Of a stretch of DNA of 6,866 bases, positions 1 through 6,005 are shown in pieces. Source of the stretch: an uncultured Flavobacteriales bacterium (lineage in GTDB: Bacteria > Bacteroidota > Bacteroidia > Palsa-965); contig CAMLEF010000254.1 in assembly GCA_946478675.1 (NCBI GenBank), positions 1 through 6,866 on the forward strand, written 5' to 3'. The translations under genes and the position numbers were made by a program. How positions within the stretch are numbered: position 1 is the stretch's first letter; each line of letters opens with the position of its first letter. The notes under the pieces are model-generated. The model saw only the letters and a program-made list of their open reading frames with translations, searched no databases and was not told where the DNA came from.

Positions 1-24
1 TGGAAGAAATAACCCAGCAGCGCC

Positions 25-645
25 ATGGAAACGCCGATCGCACGACTGGCACAGCTCGCCCGCGCCATCGGCATTCACCTGATCATCGCCACGCAGCGCC
101 CGTCGGTCAACATCATCACCGGTACGATCAAAGCGAACTTCCCTTCGCGCATCGCGTTCCGCGTGACTTCCAAAATCGATTCGCGCACGATTCTCGACGC
201 GGGCGGCGCAGAGCAGCTCATCGGAAAAGGCGACATGCTCTACTCCACCGGCAATGATCTCATTCGCCTGCAGTGTGCCTTCGTGGATACGCCCGAAGTG
301 GAAAAGATCACCGCGTTTATCGGCGATCAGCGCGGCTACCCGGATGCGTTCCTGCTGCCCGAATATGTCGACGAAAACAGCGAAGCGAAACTGGAGATCG
401 ATGAAGGCGACCGCGATCCGCTCTTCGAAGAAGCTGCGCGCATTATCGTTCAGCACCAGCAGGGCTCGGCATCATTGCTGCAGCGCAAGCTGAAACTCGG
501 TTACAATCGCGCCGGCCGCATCGTCGATCAGCTCGAAGCCGCCGGCATCATCGGACCGTTCGAAGGAAGCAAGGCGCGTGAAGTGCTGGTGAAAGACGTG
601 CTGCTGCTCGAAGAAAAGCTGGGCGGTAAAAAAGATCTGCTGTAA
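25..645 (+). CDS. ftsK: DNA translocase FtsK, C-terminal part (5' end missing)
   Basis: FtsK is a septum-anchored hexameric ATPase that pumps chromosomal DNA and promotes dimer resolution and terminus segregation at division. The visible 206 residues are the end of the RecA-like motor: the IIATQRPS strand (residues 20-27), the ITGTIKANFPSRIAFRV stretch (31-47), the SRTILD segment (53-58) and LIGKGDML (65-72), all family hallmarks. An acidic linker follows, then the gamma winged-helix domain (about 130-192), recognisable from GSASLLQRKLKLGYNRAGRIVDQLEAAGIIGP, which reads the polar DNA guide sequences. Walker A, Walker B and the N-terminal membrane segments are absent. The ATG at 25 is not a credible true start, because it sits inside the motor domain where the family normally reads KEVETPIARL. 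An in-frame TAA at 10-12 and unrelated bases precede it, so this is a fragment or a contig-edge artefact. Identity is certain from the motifs; the reason for truncation is unknown. Confidence 0.95.
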   Translation: METPIARLAQLARAIGIHLIIATQRPSVNIITGTIKANFPSRIAFRVTSKIDSRTILDAGGAEQLIGKGDMLYSTGNDLIRLQCAFVDTPEVEKITAFIGDQRGYPDAFLLPEYVDENSEAKLEIDEGDRDPLFEEAARIIVQHQQGSASLLQRKLKLGYNRAGRIVDQLEAAGIIGPFEGSKAREVLVKDVLLLEEKLGGKKDLL

Positions 646-647
646 CA

Positions 648-710
648 GTCGGCCGGTCGTCGGTCATTTGCAGACGACTGACAACCGACAACCGTCCGGC
701 TTTTCTCTTT
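648..710 (+). terminator. Rho-independent terminator after ftsK
   Basis: Bases 648-664 pair with 684-700 as a 17-position stem with two mismatches (653/695 and 658/690) and one G-U pair (649/699), with a 19-base loop. The stem is followed directly by a T-rich run, TTTTCTCTTT, at 701-710. It lies three bases after the ftsK stop codon. It should separate ftsK transcription from lolA, which agrees with a separate promoter box upstream of lolA. Confidence 0.8.
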
Positions 711-781
711 AGCACCAGACCTCTGCCCTACTGCAATTCACTGATTTTAACTCTCCCACGTTCCAATCTCCAACCTATTCA

Positions 782-789
782 TAACTTTG
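782..789 (+). promoter_or_regulatory. Bacteroidota-type -7 promoter box of lolA
   Basis: TAACTTTG matches the TAnnTTTG consensus of the Bacteroidota primary sigma factor exactly. It lies 44 bases before the lolA ATG, giving a predicted transcript start near 795 and a leader of roughly 40 bases. No good TTG or TTTG -33 element is seen at the expected distance (the region near 758-765 reads ACGTTCCA), so the call rests on the -7 box and on its position after a terminator. Confidence 0.55.
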
Positions 790-833
790 GAACGCTTTTT
801 GGGTATCCCCCGTAAACAAAACACCCGAATCAC

Positions 834-1574
834 ATGAATACCTTGCGAAAACTCGCACTTGCGCTCCCAGCTACGATGTTGGCGGTTGTTTCTTTTGCAC
901 AACCCACCACGAAACAGGCCGACCCCAGCTACGATCCGAAAGCGAAAGTTATCCTTGACGACGTCAGCAAAACGGCGAAAGCCTATTCCACGATTACCGC
1001 AACGTTCAGCATCTCTACGAAAAAAGCGAACGGCCAGACCGATACGAAAAACGGATCTGTCGTAATGAAAAGCGGTAAGTATAAGATCGTGCTCGACAAC
1101 CAGGTCGGCAACGCGGTGAAGAAAGAAGAATACTACAACGACGGCAAAACGACGTGGGTCTACAACGAGAAGGACAATGAAGTAACGATCGATTGCGCTC
1201 CTGCTCCCGGCACCGCAAAAAACAACAATTCGATTTCCCCGAACGATATTTTCACCATCCACGAAAAAGGTTTTAAATATCATTTCGTCAAAGAAGAAAC
1301 CCAGAACGGAAAAGTGGTGCAGATCATCGAGCTCTTCCCTGAAAACCCGGCGAAGAAAAACTACCACACCGTTAAGCTGACGATCGACAAAGTGAAGAAG
1401 CAGATCATCCAGGTCGATTTCACCAATAACGATCAGTCGCATACGATCTACACGATCAAAACCTTTACGCCGAACCTGGAAGTGCCCGATGCAACGTTCC
1501 AGTTCGACCAGAAAGCGCGCCCGAAAGTCGAAGTGATCGATCTCCGCGATGCTTCCTGCGGCGGCACGAACTAA
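834..1574 (+). CDS. lolA: LolA-family outer-membrane lipoprotein carrier protein
   Basis: LolA proteins ferry lipoproteins released by the LolCDE transporter across the periplasm to the outer membrane. The 246-residue product has a Sec signal peptide (MNTLRK, hydrophobic core, then VSFA with likely cleavage after residue 22). The mature part looks like Bacteroidota LolA: a DPKAKVILDDVSKTAKAYSTI opening helix, then alternating strands typical of the half-barrel fold (TATFSIST, GSVVMKSGKYKIVL, GKTTWVYNEKDNEVTI), a central SPNDIFTI segment, and the closing VPDATFQFD and VEVIDLR motifs. Full length is usual for the family. The ATG at 834 is chosen because the signal peptide begins there; there is no Shine-Dalgarno sequence, only an A-rich stretch, as is common in this phylum. 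The short DASCGGTN tail, with a single cysteine, extends past the usual end. It neighbours ftsK but has its own promoter box and is closed off by terminators on both sides. Family assignment is firm; a functional test is lacking. Confidence 0.88.
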   Translation: MNTLRKLALALPATMLAVVSFAQPTTKQADPSYDPKAKVILDDVSKTAKAYSTITATFSISTKKANGQTDTKNGSVVMKSGKYKIVLDNQVGNAVKKEEYYNDGKTTWVYNEKDNEVTIDCAPAPGTAKNNNSISPNDIFTIHEKGFKYHFVKEETQNGKVVQIIELFPENPAKKNYHTVKLTIDKVKKQIIQVDFTNNDQSHTIYTIKTFTPNLEVPDATFQFDQKARPKVEVIDLRDASCGGTN

Positions 1575-1589
1575 GAATTACGTAATTCT
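1574..1589. repeat. 16-bp perfect palindrome at lolA stop
   Basis: AGAATTACGTAATTCT equals its own reverse complement over 16 bases. It begins on the last base of the lolA stop codon and ends five bases before the terminator stem. It could be a dimeric protein-binding site or an accessory part of the transcript end. There is no loop, so it is a poor RNA hairpin on its own. Function is unknown. Confidence 0.6.
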
Positions 1590-1593
1590 ACCG

Positions 1594-1627
1594 AACGCCT
1601 CTCCACTCACGGAGGGGCGTTTTTTTT
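1594..1627 (+). terminator. Rho-independent terminator after lolA
   Basis: Bases 1594-1604 pair with 1611-1621 over 11 positions, with one G-U pair (1600/1615) and a six-base loop (ACTCAC). The T-run at 1620-1627 follows directly. It is a textbook intrinsic terminator that closes the lolA transcript. Confidence 0.9.
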
Positions 1628-1711
1628 ATAGTTTAATCGGGCGATTGATCGCAGGATTTCTCCCATTGGTCGAAACCAACACCTCAATGTTGATTTTCAG
1701 CGCGTATAAAA

Positions 1712-1742
1712 TTGCAGGTCAATGGAAATAGTCCTACTTTTC
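1712..1742 (+). promoter_or_regulatory. Probable promoter of the small exported-protein gene
   Basis: TTG at 1712-1714 is followed after 20 bases by TACTTTTC at 1735-1742, which fits TAnnTTTG except for the last base. The spacing suits the Bacteroidota -33/-7 promoter type. A transcript start near 1749 would exclude an ATG at 1745 and the TTG at 1712 as translation starts and would favour the ATG pair at 1778-1783. The region is AT-rich compared with the neighbouring coding DNA. Confidence 0.45.
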
Positions 1743-1777
1743 AAATGGCAAACTGTTGTAAATCAATAACCTCTTTT

Positions 1778-2173
1778 ATGATGCAGACCCGCAAAACATT
1801 TTCCCCGCAAGGGAAAGGATTCGTGATATTACTGCTGCTCCTGTTTTTCGGGGCCAAAAGCTACGCGCAGGTTTCTTCGCAAACCACGGGCAATGCGCGC
1901 GGCACCACGACGACTTTCCAGGTTACCGTTGCTTCGCAGGATGACATGGATGACCTGATCAGCCACTTCACCACGGATTACCATGAAAAGTTCAGCGCAG
2001 GCTCGGGCAACCTCGCTGACCAGACGGTAACTCTCACCTACAACAACGTCACCGATGAAGACGTGTTGCAGATCTTCCAGCGGATCGGCTATCCTGCCAG
2101 CTTTATCCGCAGCGGCTACAAGTACTTCATCGGCTCCGACGGGCACACGATGGTAAGCGAGCAAATCAAATAA
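1778..2173 (+). CDS. Small exported protein of unknown function
   Basis: I do not recognise this 131-residue product. Two adjacent ATGs (1778, 1781) precede a clear Sec signal peptide: basic residues R5, K6 and K13, a Leu/Phe-rich core at 15-24, and AKSYAQ with likely cleavage after A30. Longer in-frame versions from TTG 1712 or ATG 1745 would place an unlikely extension before the signal peptide and overlap the probable promoter. The mature part is about 100 residues, has no cysteine and no T9SS sorting domain, and so is probably periplasmic. A low-complexity Thr-rich start leads to an apparent strand-helix-strand-strand-helix-strand order: TTFQVTVAS (44-53), DDMDDLISHF (55-64), a polar turn, QTVTLTYNN (82-90), TDEDVLQIFQRIGY (92-105) and SFIRSGYKYFI (108-118). 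This order and the helix ending in IGYPA faintly recall the ferredoxin-like heavy-metal-associated (HMA) fold, but without its CxxC metal site. That is an inference only. The gene is 44 bases upstream of the giant T9SS substrate with no terminator between, so the two are probably co-transcribed. Confidence 0.75.
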   Translation: MMQTRKTFSPQGKGFVILLLLLFFGAKSYAQVSSQTTGNARGTTTTFQVTVASQDDMDDLISHFTTDYHEKFSAGSGNLADQTVTLTYNNVTDEDVLQIFQRIGYPASFIRSGYKYFIGSDGHTMVSEQIK

Positions 2174-2217
2174 CAAACTAACCCGGCCAGACCAACCCCT
2201 CTACTGAAACGGTTACT

Positions 2218-5200
2218 ATGAAAAGAATCTTTACACTGGTTACACTTCTTCTTTGTTCGGTGATTCCCGCTCTTGCGCAGGATGACTGCAACACTGCAAC
2301 GGCTCTTACGGTCGGAACAAGCTGTAACCCGACGACATTCGACATCGACGGTTCCATTTATTCCGTCAGCTCCACTGCTCAGTCGCTCTGCACCGCATCA
2401 ACCGATGTAGACGACGCGTGGTGCAGCTTTGTCGCTGTAGGTTCCTCGACCACGATCGAGTACACCAACACCACCCGTAATGCGCTGATCATTCTTTACA
2501 GCGGCACGTGCCCTGGTGCAATGACGCAGCTGGCCTGCACCAACAACGTTACGCAAGGAACCGAACAGATCGTTTACGCAACGACCGCAGGAACGACATA
2601 CTACATCCGTGTCGACCGCATCGCAGGCGGGAACAACGCCTACATGAGCGGAACGATCTGCGTGTACGGTTCCGCACCGCCGCCTTCCAACGACGATCCC
2701 TGCTCGGCTACTTCGCTGACGGTAGGATCGAGCTGCTCTTACAGCACTTATACCACGGCCGGTGCAACGTCTACAACGGCAGGCTCTCCTCCTGCTCCCG
2801 GCTGCGCCAACTATCTCGGTGGTGACGTTTGGTTTACCGCAACCGTGCCCGCTTCGGGAAGCCTCGACTTCGACACGCAGACCGGTATTGTCCAGGATGG
2901 CGGCATGGCGGTTTATTCCGGTACCTGTGGCGCGCTCACGCTGCTCGCCTGCGACGACGACAACAGCTCCAACGGATTGATGCCTTATATCTCGTTGTCG
3001 TGCCTCACGCCGGGATCAACAGTTTATATCCGTTTCTGGGAATACGGCAACGACGTTTCGGGGTCCTTCGGCATTTGCGTAACGGATCCGAGCGCTTCTT
3101 CTGCCGCTCCTGCAAACGACGCTGCGTGCAATGCCATTTCGCTTTCTCTTGGTGTAACAACTACCGGCACAGTAACCGGCGCAACCGGATGTAACGAAGC
3201 CGCTTCACCGGGCTGCTGGACGAATGGCACGATGAACACGGTTTGGTATTCGGTCGTTTGCCCGGCTTCCGGACAGCTCAGCATCCGCACAGGCCTCGGC
3301 ACGCTTACCAACACGCAGATCCAGGCGTTCTCCGGCACCTGCGGCTCACTGACTTCCATCGGTTGCAACAACGACGTTACGCTGTGCGGAAATACGCAGC
3401 AATGGTCGGAGCTCGTACTGACGGGCCTTACACCCGGGTCCACCTATTACGTCCGCGTGGATGGATACAATAGCCTCACCGGTGATTTTACCATTACCGC
3501 CATTGACGGCACCAGCACCTGGCCGATCGTTTACGGACAGGATTGTTCGGTTTCGCTTCCGGTTTGCGCGGTTTCATCAACCGTCGGAAACCCCGGCTTT
3601 ATCGGCAGCGGTAACTACTGCGATTACCCGGGCAATTCCACCGGCTGTCCCGGCGGTTCCTGCATCTATGTCGGCGAACGTAACTCGGTTTGGTATACGC
3701 TTACCACCAACGCAGCCGGAACATTGAGCTTTACGCTTACGCCTAACTCGCCGGTCGACTTCGACTTCGCGCTTTACGACATTACCGGTAACGCATCGGC
3801 TTGTTCGCAGATCGCCGCCAACACCATTCTTCCGATTCGTTGCAGCTACTCGGGACTGATCGGCTCCGGCGCCACCGGCATGGGTTCAACGGGCACCGAA
3901 GCCTGCGACGGCACCGGCGGTACGCTCGACCAATGGACCAGTACGCTCGCTGTGACGGCGGGCCAGACCTTCCTCCTGCTGGTCAGTAACTACAGCACTT
4001 CATCATTCGTCGGCTTCAACATCAACTGGAACACTTCGCCGATCAACTACAGCGGCTCAACGACTTTGACCTGGACGGGTGCCGTCAGCACTGACTGGAA
4101 TAACACGGCGAATTGGGGCGGCTGCAGCATTCCCGATTGTACGAAAGACGTGCTCATCTTCTCCGGCCCGACCAACCAGCCGGTAATCCCGACCGGCACG
4201 ACTGTGAATTGCAAAAGTATCACGATCCAGGGCGGTTCTTCCGTAACGCTGAACGGCACCGCGCAGCTCAATGTCTGCGGCGATTTCATCAACAATGGAA
4301 CTTTCACCGCTGCGGCCACCTCAACCGTTGCTTTCACCGGAACAGGCACGCAAAACGTCAATGGTAACAACAGCGGAACCAACGCTTTCGGCAACTTCAC
4401 CGTTACGAAAACTGCAGGCTCCGTCGTGCTCAACCAGAACACCGACATGAAGGGTACACTCACGATCTCCAACGGAACGAGCGTGCTCAACATCAACGGC
4501 AAATACGTGAAAGTCGGTGGCAACTTCACCAACGTCAACGGCAGCACCACGATCACCGGCGCTGCGGGAAGCACCGTCGAATTCAACGGCAGCAGCGCGC
4601 AAACTTACAACCAGGGCTCAACGACGCTGACGCTGAACAACGTGATCATGAACCACACGGGCACGGGTGTAACGGCCAACACGAACATGGTGCTCGGCAC
4701 TTCCGGGGTGCTGACGCTCACCCAGGGCAAGATCATCACGAACGCCAATGAAGTGCAGGTAACGAATACCGCTTCAGGCGCCTGCTCCGCAGGTAACACG
4801 ACCAGCTTCGTGCAGGGCAACCTCCGTCGTTACATCACCGGTTCCACCGCTTACGATTTCCCGGTGGGCCACGCCACGAAAGGTTACCAGCGCGCGAACA
4901 TCACGTTCACCACGGCAACCACCATTCCGCAGCTGCTCGCCTACTTCACTTCCTGGCCGAGCGTGCCGACCGGACCCGCCGCCAACGAGTGCCCGAACAA
5001 TACCTACAACGTACTTCCCGCGCTCGACAACGGTTACTGGACGATCACCGCATCGGCTAACGCTACCTCGGGCAACTACAACGTCACGCTGTACAGCACG
5101 AACTACACGAACTCTGCCGGCGCTGCAGGATGGACGGTGATGAAAGCCAATACCGGCGCCGGTCCGTGGAGCCTGAACGGTACCTGTGCCGCCAGCACTG

Positions 5201-5826
5201 CCTCGACGACGATCCGCACGGGCCTCAACGGCTTCTCCGCCTTTGCCGTTGCTCAATCCGCGACGCCACTGCCGATCGAACTGCTTTCGTTCACCGGAAC
5301 GGCCGAAGCCGATTTCAACCATCTCGAATGGAGCACGGCCACGGAAACCAACAACGACTACTTCACGCTCGAACGTTCTACCGACGGCATCACGTTCAAT
5401 GAAGTAGGACGCGTCGTCGGTTCGGGAACAACGTCGCAGCTGCACAACTATTCCTTCAACGACATGGAACCGGGCGAAGGCGTGAATTATTATCGCCTGA
5501 AACAAACCGACTTCAACGGCCTGTCGACGTACTCGCAGCTCGTAACGCTGGAATTCCACCGCGGCCACATGGTCGTTTCTAACGTGCGCCCGAACCCGAC
5601 CAGCGGAACAGTTGATTTCGATTTCGCATCGCCGGAAGAAACGGAGATCCATTTCATCATCACCGACATTACCGGCCGCATCGTGAAAGACGAGCGCCGC
5701 ATGGTCAAAGCCGGTGTGACCACAATCAACACGCTGATCCCCGACGAAGGCGCCGGCGTGTATTCGCTGAAAGTGATCGAAGAATCCCACGGCTTCATTT
5801 CCGTCAGCAGGATCGTGAAGTATTAA
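2218..5826 (+). CDS. Giant secreted modular protein with T9SS type A sorting domain
   Basis: The 1202-residue product begins with a Sec signal peptide cleaved probably after A20 (PALAQ). Three PPC-like beta domains follow, at about 22-151, 158-290 and 300-431. Each opens with a D/N-D-x-C-x-A motif (C24, C162, C304), has a central YSGTC or FSGTC motif (Cys 98, 237, 375) and, in repeats 1 and 3, ends near YY-I/V-RVD. A fourth related domain (about 439-610) has the QDC...PVC opening and the GERNSVWYTLT and DFDFALYDIT motifs common in Bacteroidota surface proteins. Residues 614 to about 1010 are beta-rich, Thr/Ser/Asn/Gly-rich sequence opening with TLTWTGAVSTDWNNTANW, probably a repetitive beta-helix-like fold, and include NLRRYITGSTAYDFPVG (868 on). 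A linker TPLPIELLSF (1016-1025) leads into a fibronectin-III-like module (LEWSTATETNNDYFTLERS...NYYRLKQTD). The end, from VVSNVRPNPTSG (about 1119) to the basic IVKY terminus, is a T9SS type A sorting domain. This points to passage across the outer membrane and attachment to or release from the surface. No catalytic motif is seen; a role in adhesion or glycan binding is inference. The ATG is set by the signal peptide. Confidence 0.9.
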   Translation: MKRIFTLVTLLLCSVIPALAQDDCNTATALTVGTSCNPTTFDIDGSIYSVSSTAQSLCTASTDVDDAWCSFVAVGSSTTIEYTNTTRNALIILYSGTCPGAMTQLACTNNVTQGTEQIVYATTAGTTYYIRVDRIAGGNNAYMSGTICVYGSAPPPSNDDPCSATSLTVGSSCSYSTYTTAGATSTTAGSPPAPGCANYLGGDVWFTATVPASGSLDFDTQTGIVQDGGMAVYSGTCGALTLLACDDDNSSNGLMPYISLSCLTPGSTVYIRFWEYGNDVSGSFGICVTDPSASSAAPANDAACNAISLSLGVTTTGTVTGATGCNEAASPGCWTNGTMNTVWYSVVCPASGQLSIRTGLGTLTNTQIQAFSGTCGSLTSIGCNNDVTLCGNTQQWSELVLTGLTPGSTYYVRVDGYNSLTGDFTITAIDGTSTWPIVYGQDCSVSLPVCAVSSTVGNPGFIGSGNYCDYPGNSTGCPGGSCIYVGERNSVWYTLTTNAAGTLSFTLTPNSPVDFDFALYDITGNASACSQIAANTILPIRCSYSGLIGSGATGMGSTGTEACDGTGGTLDQWTSTLAVTAGQTFLLLVSNYSTSSFVGFNINWNTSPINYSGSTTLTWTGAVSTDWNNTANWGGCSIPDCTKDVLIFSGPTNQPVIPTGTTVNCKSITIQGGSSVTLNGTAQLNVCGDFINNGTFTAAATSTVAFTGTGTQNVNGNNSGTNAFGNFTVTKTAGSVVLNQNTDMKGTLTISNGTSVLNINGKYVKVGGNFTNVNGSTTITGAAGSTVEFNGSSAQTYNQGSTTLTLNNVIMNHTGTGVTANTNMVLGTSGVLTLTQGKIITNANEVQVTNTASGACSAGNTTSFVQGNLRRYITGSTAYDFPVGHATKGYQRANITFTTATTIPQLLAYFTSWPSVPTGPAANECPNNTYNVLPALDNGYWTITASANATSGNYNVTLYSTNYTNSAGAAGWTVMKANTGAGPWSLNGTCAASTASTTIRTGLNGFSAFAVAQSATPLPIELLSFTGTAEADFNHLEWSTATETNNDYFTLERSTDGITFNEVGRVVGSGTTSQLHNYSFNDMEPGEGVNYYRLKQTDFNGLSTYSQLVTLEFHRGHMVVSNVRPNPTSGTVDFDFASPEETEIHFIITDITGRIVKDERRMVKAGVTTINTLIPDEGAGVYSLKVIEESHGFISVSRIVKY

Positions 5827-5845
5827 AATCAAAACACAACTTTTG

Positions 5846-5875
5846 AAAGGCCCGGCAACCACCGGGCTTTTTTTT
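5846..5875 (+). terminator. Rho-independent terminator after the giant T9SS gene
   Basis: Bases 5846-5855 pair with 5862-5871, with a GCCCGG/CCGGGC core, one G-U pair and a six-base loop (CAACCA). The T-run at 5868-5875 forms the tail, and its first bases also pair with the upstream A-run. It lies about 20 bases after the stop codon. Confidence 0.9.
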
Positions 5876-5979
5876 CGCCTTATCATTGCGAAAACAACCG
5901 CACCGCGACGGTCATTGCAGCATTCTCCGTCCTTCTCCCGGGCTTCGCCGCAGGGGGAATAAATTCATCGGCCAAACGT

Positions 5980-5987
5980 TATATTTG
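5980..5987 (+). promoter_or_regulatory. Bacteroidota-type -7 promoter box of the CHU_C gene
   Basis: TATATTTG is an exact match to TAnnTTTG, in an AT-rich patch after a GC-rich intergenic stretch. It lies 18 bases before the TTG start codon at 6006, so the leader would be only about a dozen bases. No convincing TTG -33 element is present at the usual distance upstream. Confidence 0.6.
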
Positions 5988-6005
5988 TATCCTATCCATT
6001 TCCGC

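Noticed and set aside
747..1442. Reverse-strand open frame of 231 codons over lolA
   Set aside because: It covers the lolA coding region and promoter on the opposite strand, and its Val/Phe/Arg-rich product is typical of an antisense shadow.
1549..1731. Possible 60-residue protein overlapping the lolA end
   Set aside because: It reads through the palindrome and the lolA terminator, has no signal or motif, and has no start context. It is chance.
1712..1777. N-terminal extension of the small exported protein from TTG 1712 or ATG 1745
   Set aside because: It would put 11-22 extra residues, including a Cys-Cys pair, before a complete signal peptide and overlap the likely promoter.
2174..2217. 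Separate promoter for the giant T9SS gene
   Set aside because: No TAnnTTTG-like box is seen in the 44-base gap, so co-transcription with the upstream gene is the simpler reading.
2508..3473. Arg-rich alternative-frame open frames inside the giant gene
   Set aside because: Overlapping frames with low-complexity Arg/His composition and no motifs. They are by-products of the GC-rich coding sequence.
4774..5886. Long reverse-strand open frame of 370 codons opposite the end of the giant T9SS gene
   Set aside because: It lies antisense to well-supported coding sequence with recognisable domains, its product has no recognisable motifs, and it crosses the terminator. It results from the codon bias of the + strand gene.
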